Of a stretch of 54,522 bases of DNA, positions 47,773 to 54,522 are shown piece after piece. Position numbers and translations under genes: made by a program. Numbering within the stretch: the stretch's first letter is position 1; each line of letters opens with the position of its first letter. The stretch covers positions 1 through 54,522 of the forward strand of contig CACHHD010000006.1 in NCBI GenBank assembly GCA_902579605.1. Reading direction: 5' to 3'. The notes under the pieces were generated by a model. The model searched no databases, was not told the DNA's origin, and saw only the letters and a list, made by a program, of their open reading frames with translations. Source of the DNA: an uncultured Pelagibacteraceae bacterium. Lineage in GTDB: Bacteria > Pseudomonadota > Alphaproteobacteria > Pelagibacterales > Pelagibacteraceae.

Positions 47773-48590
47773 TTACTCTTTTTAATTTCTATTATTTTAA
47801 TTATTGACGCCGCGGTTTCCTCAACAGACCTCCGGGTTACATCAATAGTTGGCCAATTATTTTTTTTAAAGAGATTTTTAGAGTCTTCTACTTCTTTTTT
47901 TATTGATTTTATGTCTGTATAATTAGAAGATCTGTTTTCTTGCATTAATGCCACTCGATTGCGCCTGATATCAACAAGTCTTTCTGGGTCAGCGAATAAA
48001 CCTATAATACAGCATTTGAAATTATTTGATGTTAATGTTTCTGGAATAGGTTGATTAGGAACTAAAGGTATATTGGTGGTTTTATAACCTCTGTTCGCTA
48101 AATAAAATGATGTTGGTGTTTTGCTAGTTCTGCTTACTCCAAGTAAGATTACATCTGATTTAAATAAGTCTTCGGTTTTTTTCCCATCATCATGTGACAT
48201 TGTAAACTGGATTGCTTCGATCCTCTTGTAATAATCTTCATCTAGAACATGTTGTGCGCTAGGTTTGTGTATGGCTTTTTGATTGAGTAGTTTTGAAAAG
48301 GCGAGAATTAAATTACCTAAAACTCCGAAGCAAGGTATGTTTGCTCCTTCACATTTTTTTGATAAATATTTTGCTAATTTTGTTTCAACAACCGTGTAAA
48401 GAACAATTGGATTGCGTATTTTTAAACTTTCTTCTACAATTTTATCTACTTGTTGTTGTGTTCTAACAAAGAAAAACTCTTTTTTTTCATATTCAAAGCT
48501 TTTAAATTGTGATTGTAGTGACAAAAAAATTCTATCCAACGTTTCGCCTGTGGAATCAGAAATAAGATATACATTGTATTTTTCGTTCAT
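47769..48590 (-). CDS. PEP synthetase/PPDK regulatory protein (kinase-phosphotransferase)
   Basis: 273-residue DUF299 protein. YLISDSTGETLDRIFLSL at the N-terminus, the ADP-binding P-loop-like VILLGVSRTSKTPTSFYLANRGYKTTNIPLV, then RNRVALMQENRSSNYTD. Members switch phosphoenolpyruvate synthase or pyruvate phosphate dikinase by ADP/Pi-dependent phosphorylation of a threonine. The target gene is not in the window. First leftward gene beside the putative origin. Confidence 0.94.
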   Translation of the reverse strand: MNEKYNVYLISDSTGETLDRIFLSLQSQFKSFEYEKKEFFFVRTQQQVDKIVEESLKIRNPIVLYTVVETKLAKYLSKKCEGANIPCFGVLGNLILAFSKLLNQKAIHKPSAQHVLDEDYYKRIEAIQFTMSHDDGKKTEDLFKSDVILLGVSRTSKTPTSFYLANRGYKTTNIPLVPNQPIPETLTSNNFKCCIIGLFADPERLVDIRRNRVALMQENRSSNYTDIKSIKKEVEDSKNLFKKNNWPTIDVTRRSVEETAASIIKIIEIKKSK

Positions 48591-48873
48591 AATTCTGTTA
48601 GTAATAATTGAATAACTCCCTCTTATACCCCGTTGTATATATTGAAAAAAAATTATTCACATCAATAAACATATTTATAACATCTTATTCTATGTTAATT
48701 GTTTTATACATCAAAACATCAATGTGTGAATATAATTCAAATAATAATTTAATTAATGTTAAAATTTAACAAGTTAATGGGTATAAAATGTTTAAAACAA
48801 GGTATAATTAATTATAATCTCTACCAACATGACCTATTACAATAACTACTCTTATTTATATAATATTTAATTT
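48591..48873. other. candidate chromosomal replication origin (oriC)
   Basis: The longest gene-free stretch in the window, between the leftward ppsR and rightward hemE; in Caulobacter and Rickettsia the origin lies next to hemE. It contains a DnaA box TTATTCACA at 48653-48661 and a one-mismatch box in opposite orientation at 48725-48733 (TGTGAATAT), both flanking an AT-only-like stretch, a cluster of TTAA motifs (48749-48777), and a 14-bp palindrome TATAATTAATTATA at 48803-48816. The genes diverge outward on both sides. It probably also carries the ppsR and hemE promoters; TATAAT at 48859-48864 is only 9 bp from the hemE ATG. Only one box is exact, so certainty is moderate. Confidence 0.6.
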
Positions 48874-49884
48874 ATGAGTAAATTGTTAAATTGTTTAATT
48901 AAAAAAGATTTTTCTTGTGTACCAGTTTGGTTCATGAGACAAGCAGGTAGATATTTGCCAGAATTTAGAGAATTAAGACAACAAAACCCAGATTTTATAA
49001 AACTATGTTTTGATAGTGATCTTGCTACAAAAATCACCCTACAACCATTAAATAGATTTAATCTTGACGCAGCAATAATATTCTCAGATATATTAGTCGT
49101 CCTTTACGCACTTGGACAAAAAATTAAATTCAGAGACAAAAAGGGCCCTTGGAATTTTAATTTTAGCATAGATAAATTATTAGAGACAAATGAAAAAGAT
49201 TTTACATCTAAGCTTAATCCAATTTATAAAGCAATTAATAAAACAAGAGGAATTCTTAAAAAAGACAAATCTTTAATAGCTTTTATTGGCGCGCCTTGGA
49301 CCTTAATAATTTATTTATATAATTTAAAAGAAAAAAAAAATTTAAAAGAAGGTACAATTATTAAAAACAAAAAGGAGGTTGAACTTGTTTTAAAAAAATT
49401 AGTCGAATTTCTTAAAATTCATATAATTAATCAAAAAGAGGCAGGAGCCGACATAATACAAATATTTGACTCTTGGGCCGGTCTTATCGAAGAAGAAAAT
49501 ATAAATCAATACTGTTACAAACCAAACAAAGAGCTAGTTAGTTTTTGTAAAGAAAATAATATTCCTTCTATTTGCTTTCCCAAGGGCCTTAATCAGAAAT
49601 ATAAAAAATTTATAGAAGAAGTTCAGCCAGATGCAATTAACATAGATCAAGAAATTGACCCTATATGGGCCAGAGACAACCTAGGAGAAATTTGTATTCA
49701 AGGTGGATTAGATCCAAAATTACTTCTAAAAAGTGAAAAATTAGTAATAGAAGAAACCGATAAGTATTTAGAGATTTTCAAGAATAATCCCTACATATTT
49801 AATTTAGGACATGGTATTCTACCTGAAACAAATCCAGATATAATTAAAAAAATTGTAGACAAGGTTAATTTAATAAAAAGATGA
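48874..49884 (+). CDS. hemE: uroporphyrinogen decarboxylase
   Basis: 336 residues. The signature PVWFMRQAGRYLPEFRELR is at the N-terminus, with the catalytic aspartate in NLDAAIIFSDILVV, FIGAPWTLIIYL, and FNLGHGILPETNPD near the C-terminus. It converts uroporphyrinogen III to coproporphyrinogen III. ATGA overlap with hemH. Confidence 0.97.
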   Translation: MSKLLNCLIKKDFSCVPVWFMRQAGRYLPEFRELRQQNPDFIKLCFDSDLATKITLQPLNRFNLDAAIIFSDILVVLYALGQKIKFRDKKGPWNFNFSIDKLLETNEKDFTSKLNPIYKAINKTRGILKKDKSLIAFIGAPWTLIIYLYNLKEKKNLKEGTIIKNKKEVELVLKKLVEFLKIHIINQKEAGADIIQIFDSWAGLIEEENINQYCYKPNKELVSFCKENNIPSICFPKGLNQKYKKFIEEVQPDAINIDQEIDPIWARDNLGEICIQGGLDPKLLLKSEKLVIEETDKYLEIFKNNPYIFNLGHGILPETNPDIIKKIVDKVNLIKR

Positions 49885-50873
49885 ATAATGAGCACCCAAA
49901 AATAAATTTCGGTAAGACAGGAGTCCTATTGGTTAATCTAGGAACACCAGATTCTACTAAATGGATTGATATAAGAAAGTATTTAAAAGAATTTTTATCT
50001 GACAGAAGAGTGATAGAAGCTAACCCTTTTCTTTGGCAGACTATTCTCAATTTATTTATACTGAACCTGAGACCATCTAAAACCGCCAAGGCATATAAAG
50101 AAATATGGATGCAAAAAGAAAACATGTCACCGTTAAGATATTACACAATTATGCAAACAAAAAAGTTATTAGACAGAATCGGCAACAAGAATTTAATCGT
50201 TGATTATGCTATGCGATATGGAAACCCAAGTATAAAAAGCAAAATATACAAATTACACGAAGCGGGCTGCGAAAAGCTTGTAGTTCTACCTCTTTATCCT
50301 CAATATGCAGCCGCAACAACCGCCACTGTTTGTGACGAGGTTTATCGAGTTTTAATGAGCATGAGATGGCAACCTAGTTTACAAATAATACCTCATTACG
50401 AGTCAGATCCGCTTTATATTAAAGCGCTCATTAATAGTTTAAATTTTAAAATATCCAAATTAAGCTGGAAACCAAATCTCGTTTTAGCATCATAACATGG
50501 AATACCTCAAAAATATTTTGATAAAGGCGATCCTTATTATTGTTACTGTCATAAAACGTCTAGATTGCTCTCCCAAAATTTTAAAGATGTTGAGATAAAA
50601 ACAACTTTTCAGTCAAGGTTTGGTCCGGAAGCGTGGCTCAAACCATATACAGACAAAACTCTAGAGTCTTTACCAAAACAAGGAAAAAAAAATGTTTTAG
50701 TGATCTGTCCTGGTTTTTCCTCTGACTGTGTTGAAACTCTTGAGGAAATTTCTATACAAGGCAAGGAAAGCTTCCTGAAGGCTGGAGGAGAAAATTTCGA
50801 TGTTGTCCCATGCTTGAACGATAATGATGATCATATAAACTTACTTGAGAAATTAACAAAAAATTTTTTATAA
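49881..50873 (+). pseudogene. hemH: ferrochelatase, interrupted by an in-frame TAA
   Basis: The last heme step, insertion of iron into protoporphyrin IX. The reading frame runs 49881-50873 (330 codons) with clear family sequence throughout: VLLVNLGTPDS, YPQYAAATTATV, then after the stop HGIPQKYFDKGDPYYCYCHKT, QSRFGPEAWLKPYT and CPGFSSDCVETLEEI. A single TAA at 50493-50495 (codon 205) interrupts it without a frame change, where relatives have a residue before the catalytic histidine (LASxHGIP). TAT or TAC (tyrosine) would differ by one base. It may be a sequencing error or a real nonsense mutation. Ends one base before hemJ. Confidence 0.9.
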
Positions 50874-51308
50874 ATGAACGCGTATTTAACATTCAAAGCT
50901 CTTCACTTAATAGCAGTTATATCTTGGATGGCCGGTTTACTTTATTTGCCAAGGATTTTTGTTTATCATGCTGAGACTAAAGAAAACAACGAACAATCTG
51001 AAACTTTTAAGTTGATGGAAAAAAGATTATATTTTTACATCATGAATCCAGCAATGGTTTTATCCTGGGTTTTTGGATTGCTTTTAATCCACTCCCAAGG
51101 AATTGCCAGCCTAGCATTATTCTGGATGCAAATTAAATTTGGTTTGGTAACAATTTTAACAGCCTATCACTTTTATTTGCTAATTTGCTTAAAAGACTTC
51201 GAATTTAATAATAATAATAAAAGCTCAAAATTCTTCAGAATTATGAATGAAGTGCCCACGGTTTTATTAATTATCATCATTTTTGTTGTTGTTTTTAAAC
51301 CATTATAG
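50874..51308 (+). CDS. hemJ: protoporphyrinogen IX oxidase HemJ
   Basis: 144-residue membrane protein of the HemJ/UPF0093 family with four helices. ALHLIAVISWMAGLLYLPRIFVYHAE has the conserved histidine and arginine, followed by EKRLYFYIMNPAMVLSWVFG. It oxidises protoporphyrinogen IX, just upstream of ferrochelatase in the pathway. Directly adjoins hemH; hemE-hemH-hemJ-rho is the conserved alphaproteobacterial origin-side order. Confidence 0.95.
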   Translation: MNAYLTFKALHLIAVISWMAGLLYLPRIFVYHAETKENNEQSETFKLMEKRLYFYIMNPAMVLSWVFGLLLIHSQGIASLALFWMQIKFGLVTILTAYHFYLLICLKDFEFNNNNKSSKFFRIMNEVPTVLLIIIIFVVVFKPL

Positions 51309-51311
51309 TGC

Positions 51312-51341
51312 TTGAATTCTTTATAAAAAGACCTATATTAA
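51312..51341 (+). promoter_or_regulatory. possible sigma-70-type promoter for rho
   Basis: In the 61-bp gap between hemJ and rho there is TTGAAT at 51312-51317 and, 18 bp on, TATTAA at 51336-51341 (TATATT with 16-bp spacing is the alternative). Both boxes are close to the consensus and spacing is acceptable. AT-rich DNA gives such matches often, so this is tentative. Confidence 0.35.
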
Positions 51342-51369
51342 GATTACTCACCTCAAACAAAACAATCTC

Positions 51370-52641
51370 ATGAACTTACAAGAATTAAAAAAACAAAGCC
51401 CAGCAGATTTAATATCTCAAGCTGAAAAACTTGGGATCGAAAATCCGAGCACATTAAGAAAACAAGAAATCTTATTTGCGATTTTAAAAAAACTAGCTGA
51501 AAAAAATGAGCAAATTAGCGCTTCTGGTGTTCTAGAAGTTTTGCAAGATGGCTTTGGTTTTTTGAGAGCGATAGAATCGAATTATTTACCTGGACCGGAT
51601 GATATTTATGTAAGTCCTAGCCAAATAAGGAGATTTGGTCTGCGTACTGGGGACACAGTCGAGGGTGAAGTAAGAGCGCCAAAAGATGCAGAAAGATACT
51701 TTGCTTTACTTAAAGTAAATAAAATAAACTTTGACGAACCTGAAAAGGGGAGAAATAAAATTGCTTTTGACAACCTTACACCTCTTTATCCCAATAAAAG
51801 AATTAAACTAGAAGTGGAAAGCACCAAGATAGAGAAAAAACCAGACAACACTGCAAGACTTATAGATTTAGTAAGTCCAATAGGTAAGGGCCAAAGATCT
51901 TTAATTGTATCACCCCCAAGAGCTGGAAAAACTATGATATTACAAAACGTGGCTCAATCTATAACTGCCAACCACCCTGAAATTTATTTAATGGTTCTCT
52001 TGATTGATGAGAGACCAGAAGAAGTTACAGACATGCAAAGATCTGTTAAGGGCGAAGTTGTTTCATCTACTTTCGATGAACCAGCATCAAGACACGTAGC
52101 TGTAGCCGAAATGGTAATAGAAAAAGCAAAAAGACTTGTGGAGCATAAAAAAGATGTTGTTATATTATTAGACTCAATTACTCGTCTAGGAAGAGCATAT
52201 AACGCGGTGGTACCAAGTTCTGGAAAGGTTTTAACAGGGGGTGTAGATGCAAATGCGCTGCAAAGACCAAAAAGGTTTTTTGGTGCTGCTCGAAACGTAG
52301 AGCAAGGAGGGTCTTTGACAATAATTTCAACAGCGTTAATAGACACAGGAAGCAGAATGGATGAAGTAATTTTTGAAGAATTTAAAGGAACAGGTAATTC
52401 AGAACTTATTCTTGATAGAAAAGTTGCCGATAAAAGAATTTACCCTGCACTAGATATAACGAGATCAGGAACTAGAAGGGAAGAGTTGCTATTTGCTAAA
52501 GACGATTTATCCAAAATGAACGTTCTAAGAAGAATAATCAGTCCCATGGGCACTATGGACGGCATAGAATTTTTGATATCAAAAATAAAAGATACAAAAA
52601 ATAACTCAGATTTCTTTAATTCAATGAATAAATCAAATTAA
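51370..52641 (+). CDS. rho: transcription termination factor Rho
   Basis: 423-residue hexameric RNA helicase. N-terminal helical and cold-shock-like RNA-binding domain ([16 protein letters not shown] ... [18 protein letters not shown]), P-loop [29 protein letters not shown], and the Q/R loops near RLGRAYN and [20 protein letters not shown]. Length is normal. Confidence 0.98.
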   Translation: MNLQELKKQSPADLISQAEKLGIENPSTLRKQEILFAILKKLAEKNEQISASGVLEVLQDGFGFLRAIESNYLPGPDDIYVSPSQIRRFGLRTGDTVEGEVRAPKDAERYFALLKVNKINFDEPEKGRNKIAFDNLTPLYPNKRIKLEVESTKIEKKPDNTARLIDLVSPIGKGQRSLIVSPPRAGKTMILQNVAQSITANHPEIYLMVLLIDERPEEVTDMQRSVKGEVVSSTFDEPASRHVAVAEMVIEKAKRLVEHKKDVVILLDSITRLGRAYNAVVPSSGKVLTGGVDANALQRPKRFFGAARNVEQGGSLTIISTALIDTGSRMDEVIFEEFKGTGNSELILDRKVADKRIYPALDITRSGTRREELLFAKDDLSKMNVLRRIISPMGTMDGIEFLISKIKDTKNNSDFFNSMNKSN

Positions 52642-52660
52642 TAAAACTATTTAAATTATT

Positions 52661-53290
52661 TTATTGAACAGTCTCGTTATCAAATGAATTATCGTAAGAA
52701 TAAAATTTAACTATATCTAGTAAAGTATTAGTTTTATCAGATAAAGTTACAGTCTCTAATAACTTTTGCTTTTCTTCATTTGAAATTGGCGCTATCATTG
52801 ACAGGGTGTTTATTTTTTGTGTCTCATCAAGTTTTTCAAATTCTTTCCAATTGATCATTAATCCATTTTTTTCAAAAAACTTTTTTATTTTTTCTGTAAA
52901 TCCATTGCTGTCATAATTTTTCTCTTTTTCATTAGTTACAAGTAAATCTTGATTAAATTTTTTATAATCTACTTCAAACTCTCTATATCTTTTCTCATTT
53001 ATAATTTCTTTTGTAATCTCAAATCTAGTTATTCCAGTTAAATTAATTATAATTCTGCCATCAGAAGTTTCTTGATAGTCACTTATTTTTCCAAGACAAC
53101 CAACCTTATATACTAAGCTATTTTCTTTTTTTGATTGAACCATACCCATTAATTTATCACTCCTAAAACTGTCATTGACCAAATCTAGATATCTGTCTTC
53201 AAAAATATTTAACGGTAAATTGGTTCTTGGAAAATAAATTACTCCACTTAGTGGGAATACTGGTATTTGTTTAGGGAATTTTTTCTCCAT
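52661..53290 (-). CDS. LON substrate-binding domain protein (Lon-N-like)
   Basis: 209 residues with the LON N-terminal domain only: IPVFPLSGVIYFPRTNLPLNIFEDRY, then VGCLGKISDYQETSDGRIIINLTGITRFEI. No ATPase or protease domain. Stand-alone proteins of this kind are common in alphaproteobacteria, function unclear. Convergent with rho across 19 bp. Confidence 0.9.
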   Translation of the reverse strand: MEKKFPKQIPVFPLSGVIYFPRTNLPLNIFEDRYLDLVNDSFRSDKLMGMVQSKKENSLVYKVGCLGKISDYQETSDGRIIINLTGITRFEITKEIINEKRYREFEVDYKKFNQDLLVTNEKEKNYDSNGFTEKIKKFFEKNGLMINWKEFEKLDETQKINTLSMIAPISNEEKQKLLETVTLSDKTNTLLDIVKFYSYDNSFDNETVQ

Positions 53291-53398
53291 ACACTCAATT
53301 ATAAGATTAATAATTTAGAACTGTCAATTTGTAATTATATACTTTTAACATAGCTAATAGCATCATATAGTGCGATATAAATAATGATCGAGTATCTG

Positions 53399-53427
53399 TT
53401 TACGTTAGTGAATAAATTAATTATACT
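53399..53427 (+). promoter_or_regulatory. sigma-70-type promoter of tRNA-Gly
   Basis: TTTACG at 53399-53404 and TATACT at 53422-53427 are exactly 17 bp apart, placing the start of transcription within a few bases of the tRNA 5' end at 53437. The 146-bp gap upstream (53291-53436) shows no gene; it also has to carry the Lon-N-like promoter on the other strand. Confidence 0.6.
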
Positions 53428-53436
53428 ATTTTTATT

Positions 53437-53511
53437 GCGGGCATAGCTCAGTGGTAGAGCGTCTCGTTGCCAACGAGAAGGTCGAGGGTTCAAGTCCCTT
53501 TGCCCGCTCCA
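53437..53511 (+). tRNA. tRNA-Gly (anticodon GCC), CCA encoded
   Basis: A complete cloverleaf: 7-bp acceptor stem GCGGGCA/TGCCCGC, D arm GCTC...GAGC, anticodon stem TCTCG/CGAGA enclosing TTGCCAA with anticodon GCC, T arm with GGGTTCAAGTCCC, discriminator T and an encoded CCA (53509-53511). Reads GGC and GGT glycine codons. Free-standing with its own promoter. Confidence 0.98.
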
Positions 53512-53571
53512 AACAATAGCGACCAAATTTCCATTTTTTTTTGCTAATTTTAAGATATTATTATCCTCATT

Positions 53572-54072
53572 ATGTTTAAATTAATTATTAGTTTAATAAT
53601 TTTTTTTCCGTCCATTTGTTTTGCTTCGTCCATGAAGATGATTGGCGAAAAAGGGAATATCAAAGAAGTGACAAAAGTTATTAAAGTAAAAATGTTTGAT
53701 AACTACTATGAGCCAAATGAAATTACTGTTAAAAAAGGCGAAACAGTAAAATTCATTGTTCAAAATGTGGGTGAGCTTGTCCATGAATTAAATATAGCAA
53801 CCAAAGAAATGCACAAAAAGCATCAACCTGAAATGGCGAAAATGGTAGAAAATGAAATACTCTTAGCTGACAGAATAGATAAAAATAAAATGAAAGAGAT
53901 GGCAAAAATGGATCACTCTATGGCACACAAACATGCCAATAGTGTTTTGCTTGAACCAAATAATACTGGAGAGATAATTTGGAAGTTCAGTACTTCAGCA
54001 AAATTGGAAATTGCATGTAATGTACCTGGTCATTATGAAGCCGGGATGATAGCTAAGATAATTAAAGATTAA
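53572..54072 (+). CDS. secreted cupredoxin-family copper protein
   Basis: 166 residues. A signal peptide (LIISLIIFFPSICFASS) precedes a plastocyanin/azurin-like fold. Predicted copper ligands are His71 (GELVHELN) and Cys149, His154 and Met159 in ACNVPGHYEAGM, the classic type 1 arrangement. A methionine/histidine-rich insert (about 80-122, with HKKHQPEM and MDHSMAHKHAN) may bind additional copper. Likely periplasmic electron carrier or copper-handling protein; the partner is unknown. Confidence 0.87.
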   Translation: MFKLIISLIIFFPSICFASSMKMIGEKGNIKEVTKVIKVKMFDNYYEPNEITVKKGETVKFIVQNVGELVHELNIATKEMHKKHQPEMAKMVENEILLADRIDKNKMKEMAKMDHSMAHKHANSVLLEPNNTGEIIWKFSTSAKLEIACNVPGHYEAGMIAKIIKD

Positions 54073-54074
54073 TA

Positions 54075-54410
54075 GTGGACGATTTAGCCGACAAAAAATG
54101 TATACCATGTGAAGGTGGAATTCCCGCCTTTGATATAAAAGAAATACATAAATATTTAAAAAAAGTTGATGGATGGGAAGTCCTTGAAGATAAAGATAAA
54201 AATTTTTACATTGAAAAAAATTTTAAATTTAGCAATTATATAGAAAGTGAAAAATTTGTTATCAGTGTCGGAAAAATTGCAGAAACAGAGGGCCATCACC
54301 CAGATATTATTTTTGGTTGGGGATACGCTAAGATTAAAATTTCCACTCACGCCATAAAGGGCTTGGCCGAGAGCGACTTTGTGCTGGCTGCTAAAATCGA
54401 CAGAATCTAA
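54075..54410 (+). CDS. pterin-4a-carbinolamine dehydratase
   Basis: 111 residues from GTG 54075. Family motifs are VDGWEVLEDKDKNFYIEKNF, then VGKIAETEGHHPDIIFGWGYAKIKISTHAIKGL, with the catalytic histidine pair (HHPD). It recycles oxidised tetrahydropterin and can be a DNA-binding cofactor; no phenylalanine hydroxylase gene is seen nearby. The stop directly abuts the convergent purH stop. Confidence 0.93.
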   Translation: MDDLADKKCIPCEGGIPAFDIKEIHKYLKKVDGWEVLEDKDKNFYIEKNFKFSNYIESEKFVISVGKIAETEGHHPDIIFGWGYAKIKISTHAIKGLAESDFVLAAKIDRI

Positions 54411-54522
54411 TTAATGATTAAAATGTCTTATCCCAGTAAAGATCATTTTGATCTTAGCTTTGTTTGCGGCTTCTATAACTTCTTTATCTCTTATTGATCC
54501 TCCTGGTTGAACAATAGTTTTA
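54411..54522 (-). CDS. purH: PurH C-terminus (AICAR transformylase/IMP cyclohydrolase), partial
   Basis: Reading leftward from the right edge, 37 codons end at TAA 54413-54411. The residues include [20 protein letters not shown] and [11 protein letters not shown], the highly conserved C-terminal end of PurH (family: [17 protein letters not shown] ... GxRHFxH). The rest lies beyond the window. Confidence 0.93.
   Translation of the reverse strand, partial: KTIVQPGGSIRDKEVIEAANKAKIKMIFTGIRHFNH

Noticed and set aside
48749-48795. CtrA-type sites (TTAA-N7-TTAA) in the origin candidate
   Set aside because: Several TTAA motifs are present but none of the pairs has the required 7-bp spacing.
52638-52666. 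AT-only hairpin after rho as an intrinsic terminator
   Set aside because: The AATAAAA/TTTTATT stem has no GC pairs and is expected by chance in this composition.
53335-53526. Reverse-strand ORF of 63 residues with GQRDLNPRPSRWQRDALPLSYAR
   Set aside because: It is the antisense of tRNA-Gly; this peptide is a well-known artefact of translating the reverse strand of tRNA genes.
1-54522. Insertion sequences, prophage, CRISPR arrays or toxin-antitoxin islands
   Set aside because: No transposase, integrase, cas gene, direct-repeat array or attachment site was seen; gene content is core throughout.

Overview
The window is a compact, AT-rich (roughly 70% A+T by eye) bacterial chromosome segment of alphaproteobacterial type. 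Gene order, the shortness of nearly every intergenic gap, the lysine/asparagine/isoleucine-rich proteins and the porin all fit a streamlined marine SAR11/Pelagibacterales-like organism. That assignment is inference from gene content and composition; no rRNA is present to confirm it. I found no mobile elements, CRISPR arrays or phage genes. It is mostly core housekeeping sequence, and the interest lies in small hidden genes, chromosome-maintenance sites, one broken gene and unusual gene packing.

Layout. 1-8.7 kb, mostly leftward: murJ, trpS, nfuA, a Bax-like glucosaminidase, a short tsaB, fur, miaB and phoH (cut by the left edge), with a rightward polysaccharide deacetylase between tsaB and the glucosaminidase gene. 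8.7-24 kb: maeB; a BON-domain lipoprotein; rsmI; an LpoA/LppC-like lipoprotein-type binding protein; rdgB; grpE-dnaK-dnaJ; a 55-residue membrane protein not previously obvious as a gene; dapB; nth; a PfkB sugar/adenosine kinase; an ArfA-like ribosome-rescue peptide; a response regulator with a degenerate receiver; an L,D-transpeptidase; yggS; a ThiE-like protein; and a major porin. 24-38 kb: DUF3576 lipoprotein, leuS, lptE, holA, then the leftward ubiH-like, mnmE, mnmG, rsmG, parA, parB block with two parS-like palindromes inside rsmG, then ftsK and lolA. 38-45 kb: GNAT, HIT, hisE-hisF-hisA-hisB (no hisH), hslV-hslU, Smr, Tim44-like, fxsA, secB. 45-54.5 kb: leftward dnaQ, coaE, aroE, maf, ppsR, a 283-bp AT-rich gap, then rightward hemE, hemH (interrupted by an in-frame TAA), hemJ, rho; finally a Lon-N-like protein, tRNA-Gly(GCC), a cupredoxin, phhB and the C-terminal end of purH.

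How it fits together. The gap beside hemE is the place where the replication origin lies in Caulobacter and Rickettsia. Here it has a DnaA box, a run of TTAA motifs and diverging genes on either side, so it is the best oriC candidate. ParA, ParB and the two parS-like sites lie about 18 kb away, as expected for an origin-proximal centromere. Operons are packed by 1-4-nt overlaps (ATGA, GTGA, TTGA). Four divergent gene pairs have abutting or overlapping starts, which means their promoters must lie within the opposing genes or their mRNAs must be leaderless.
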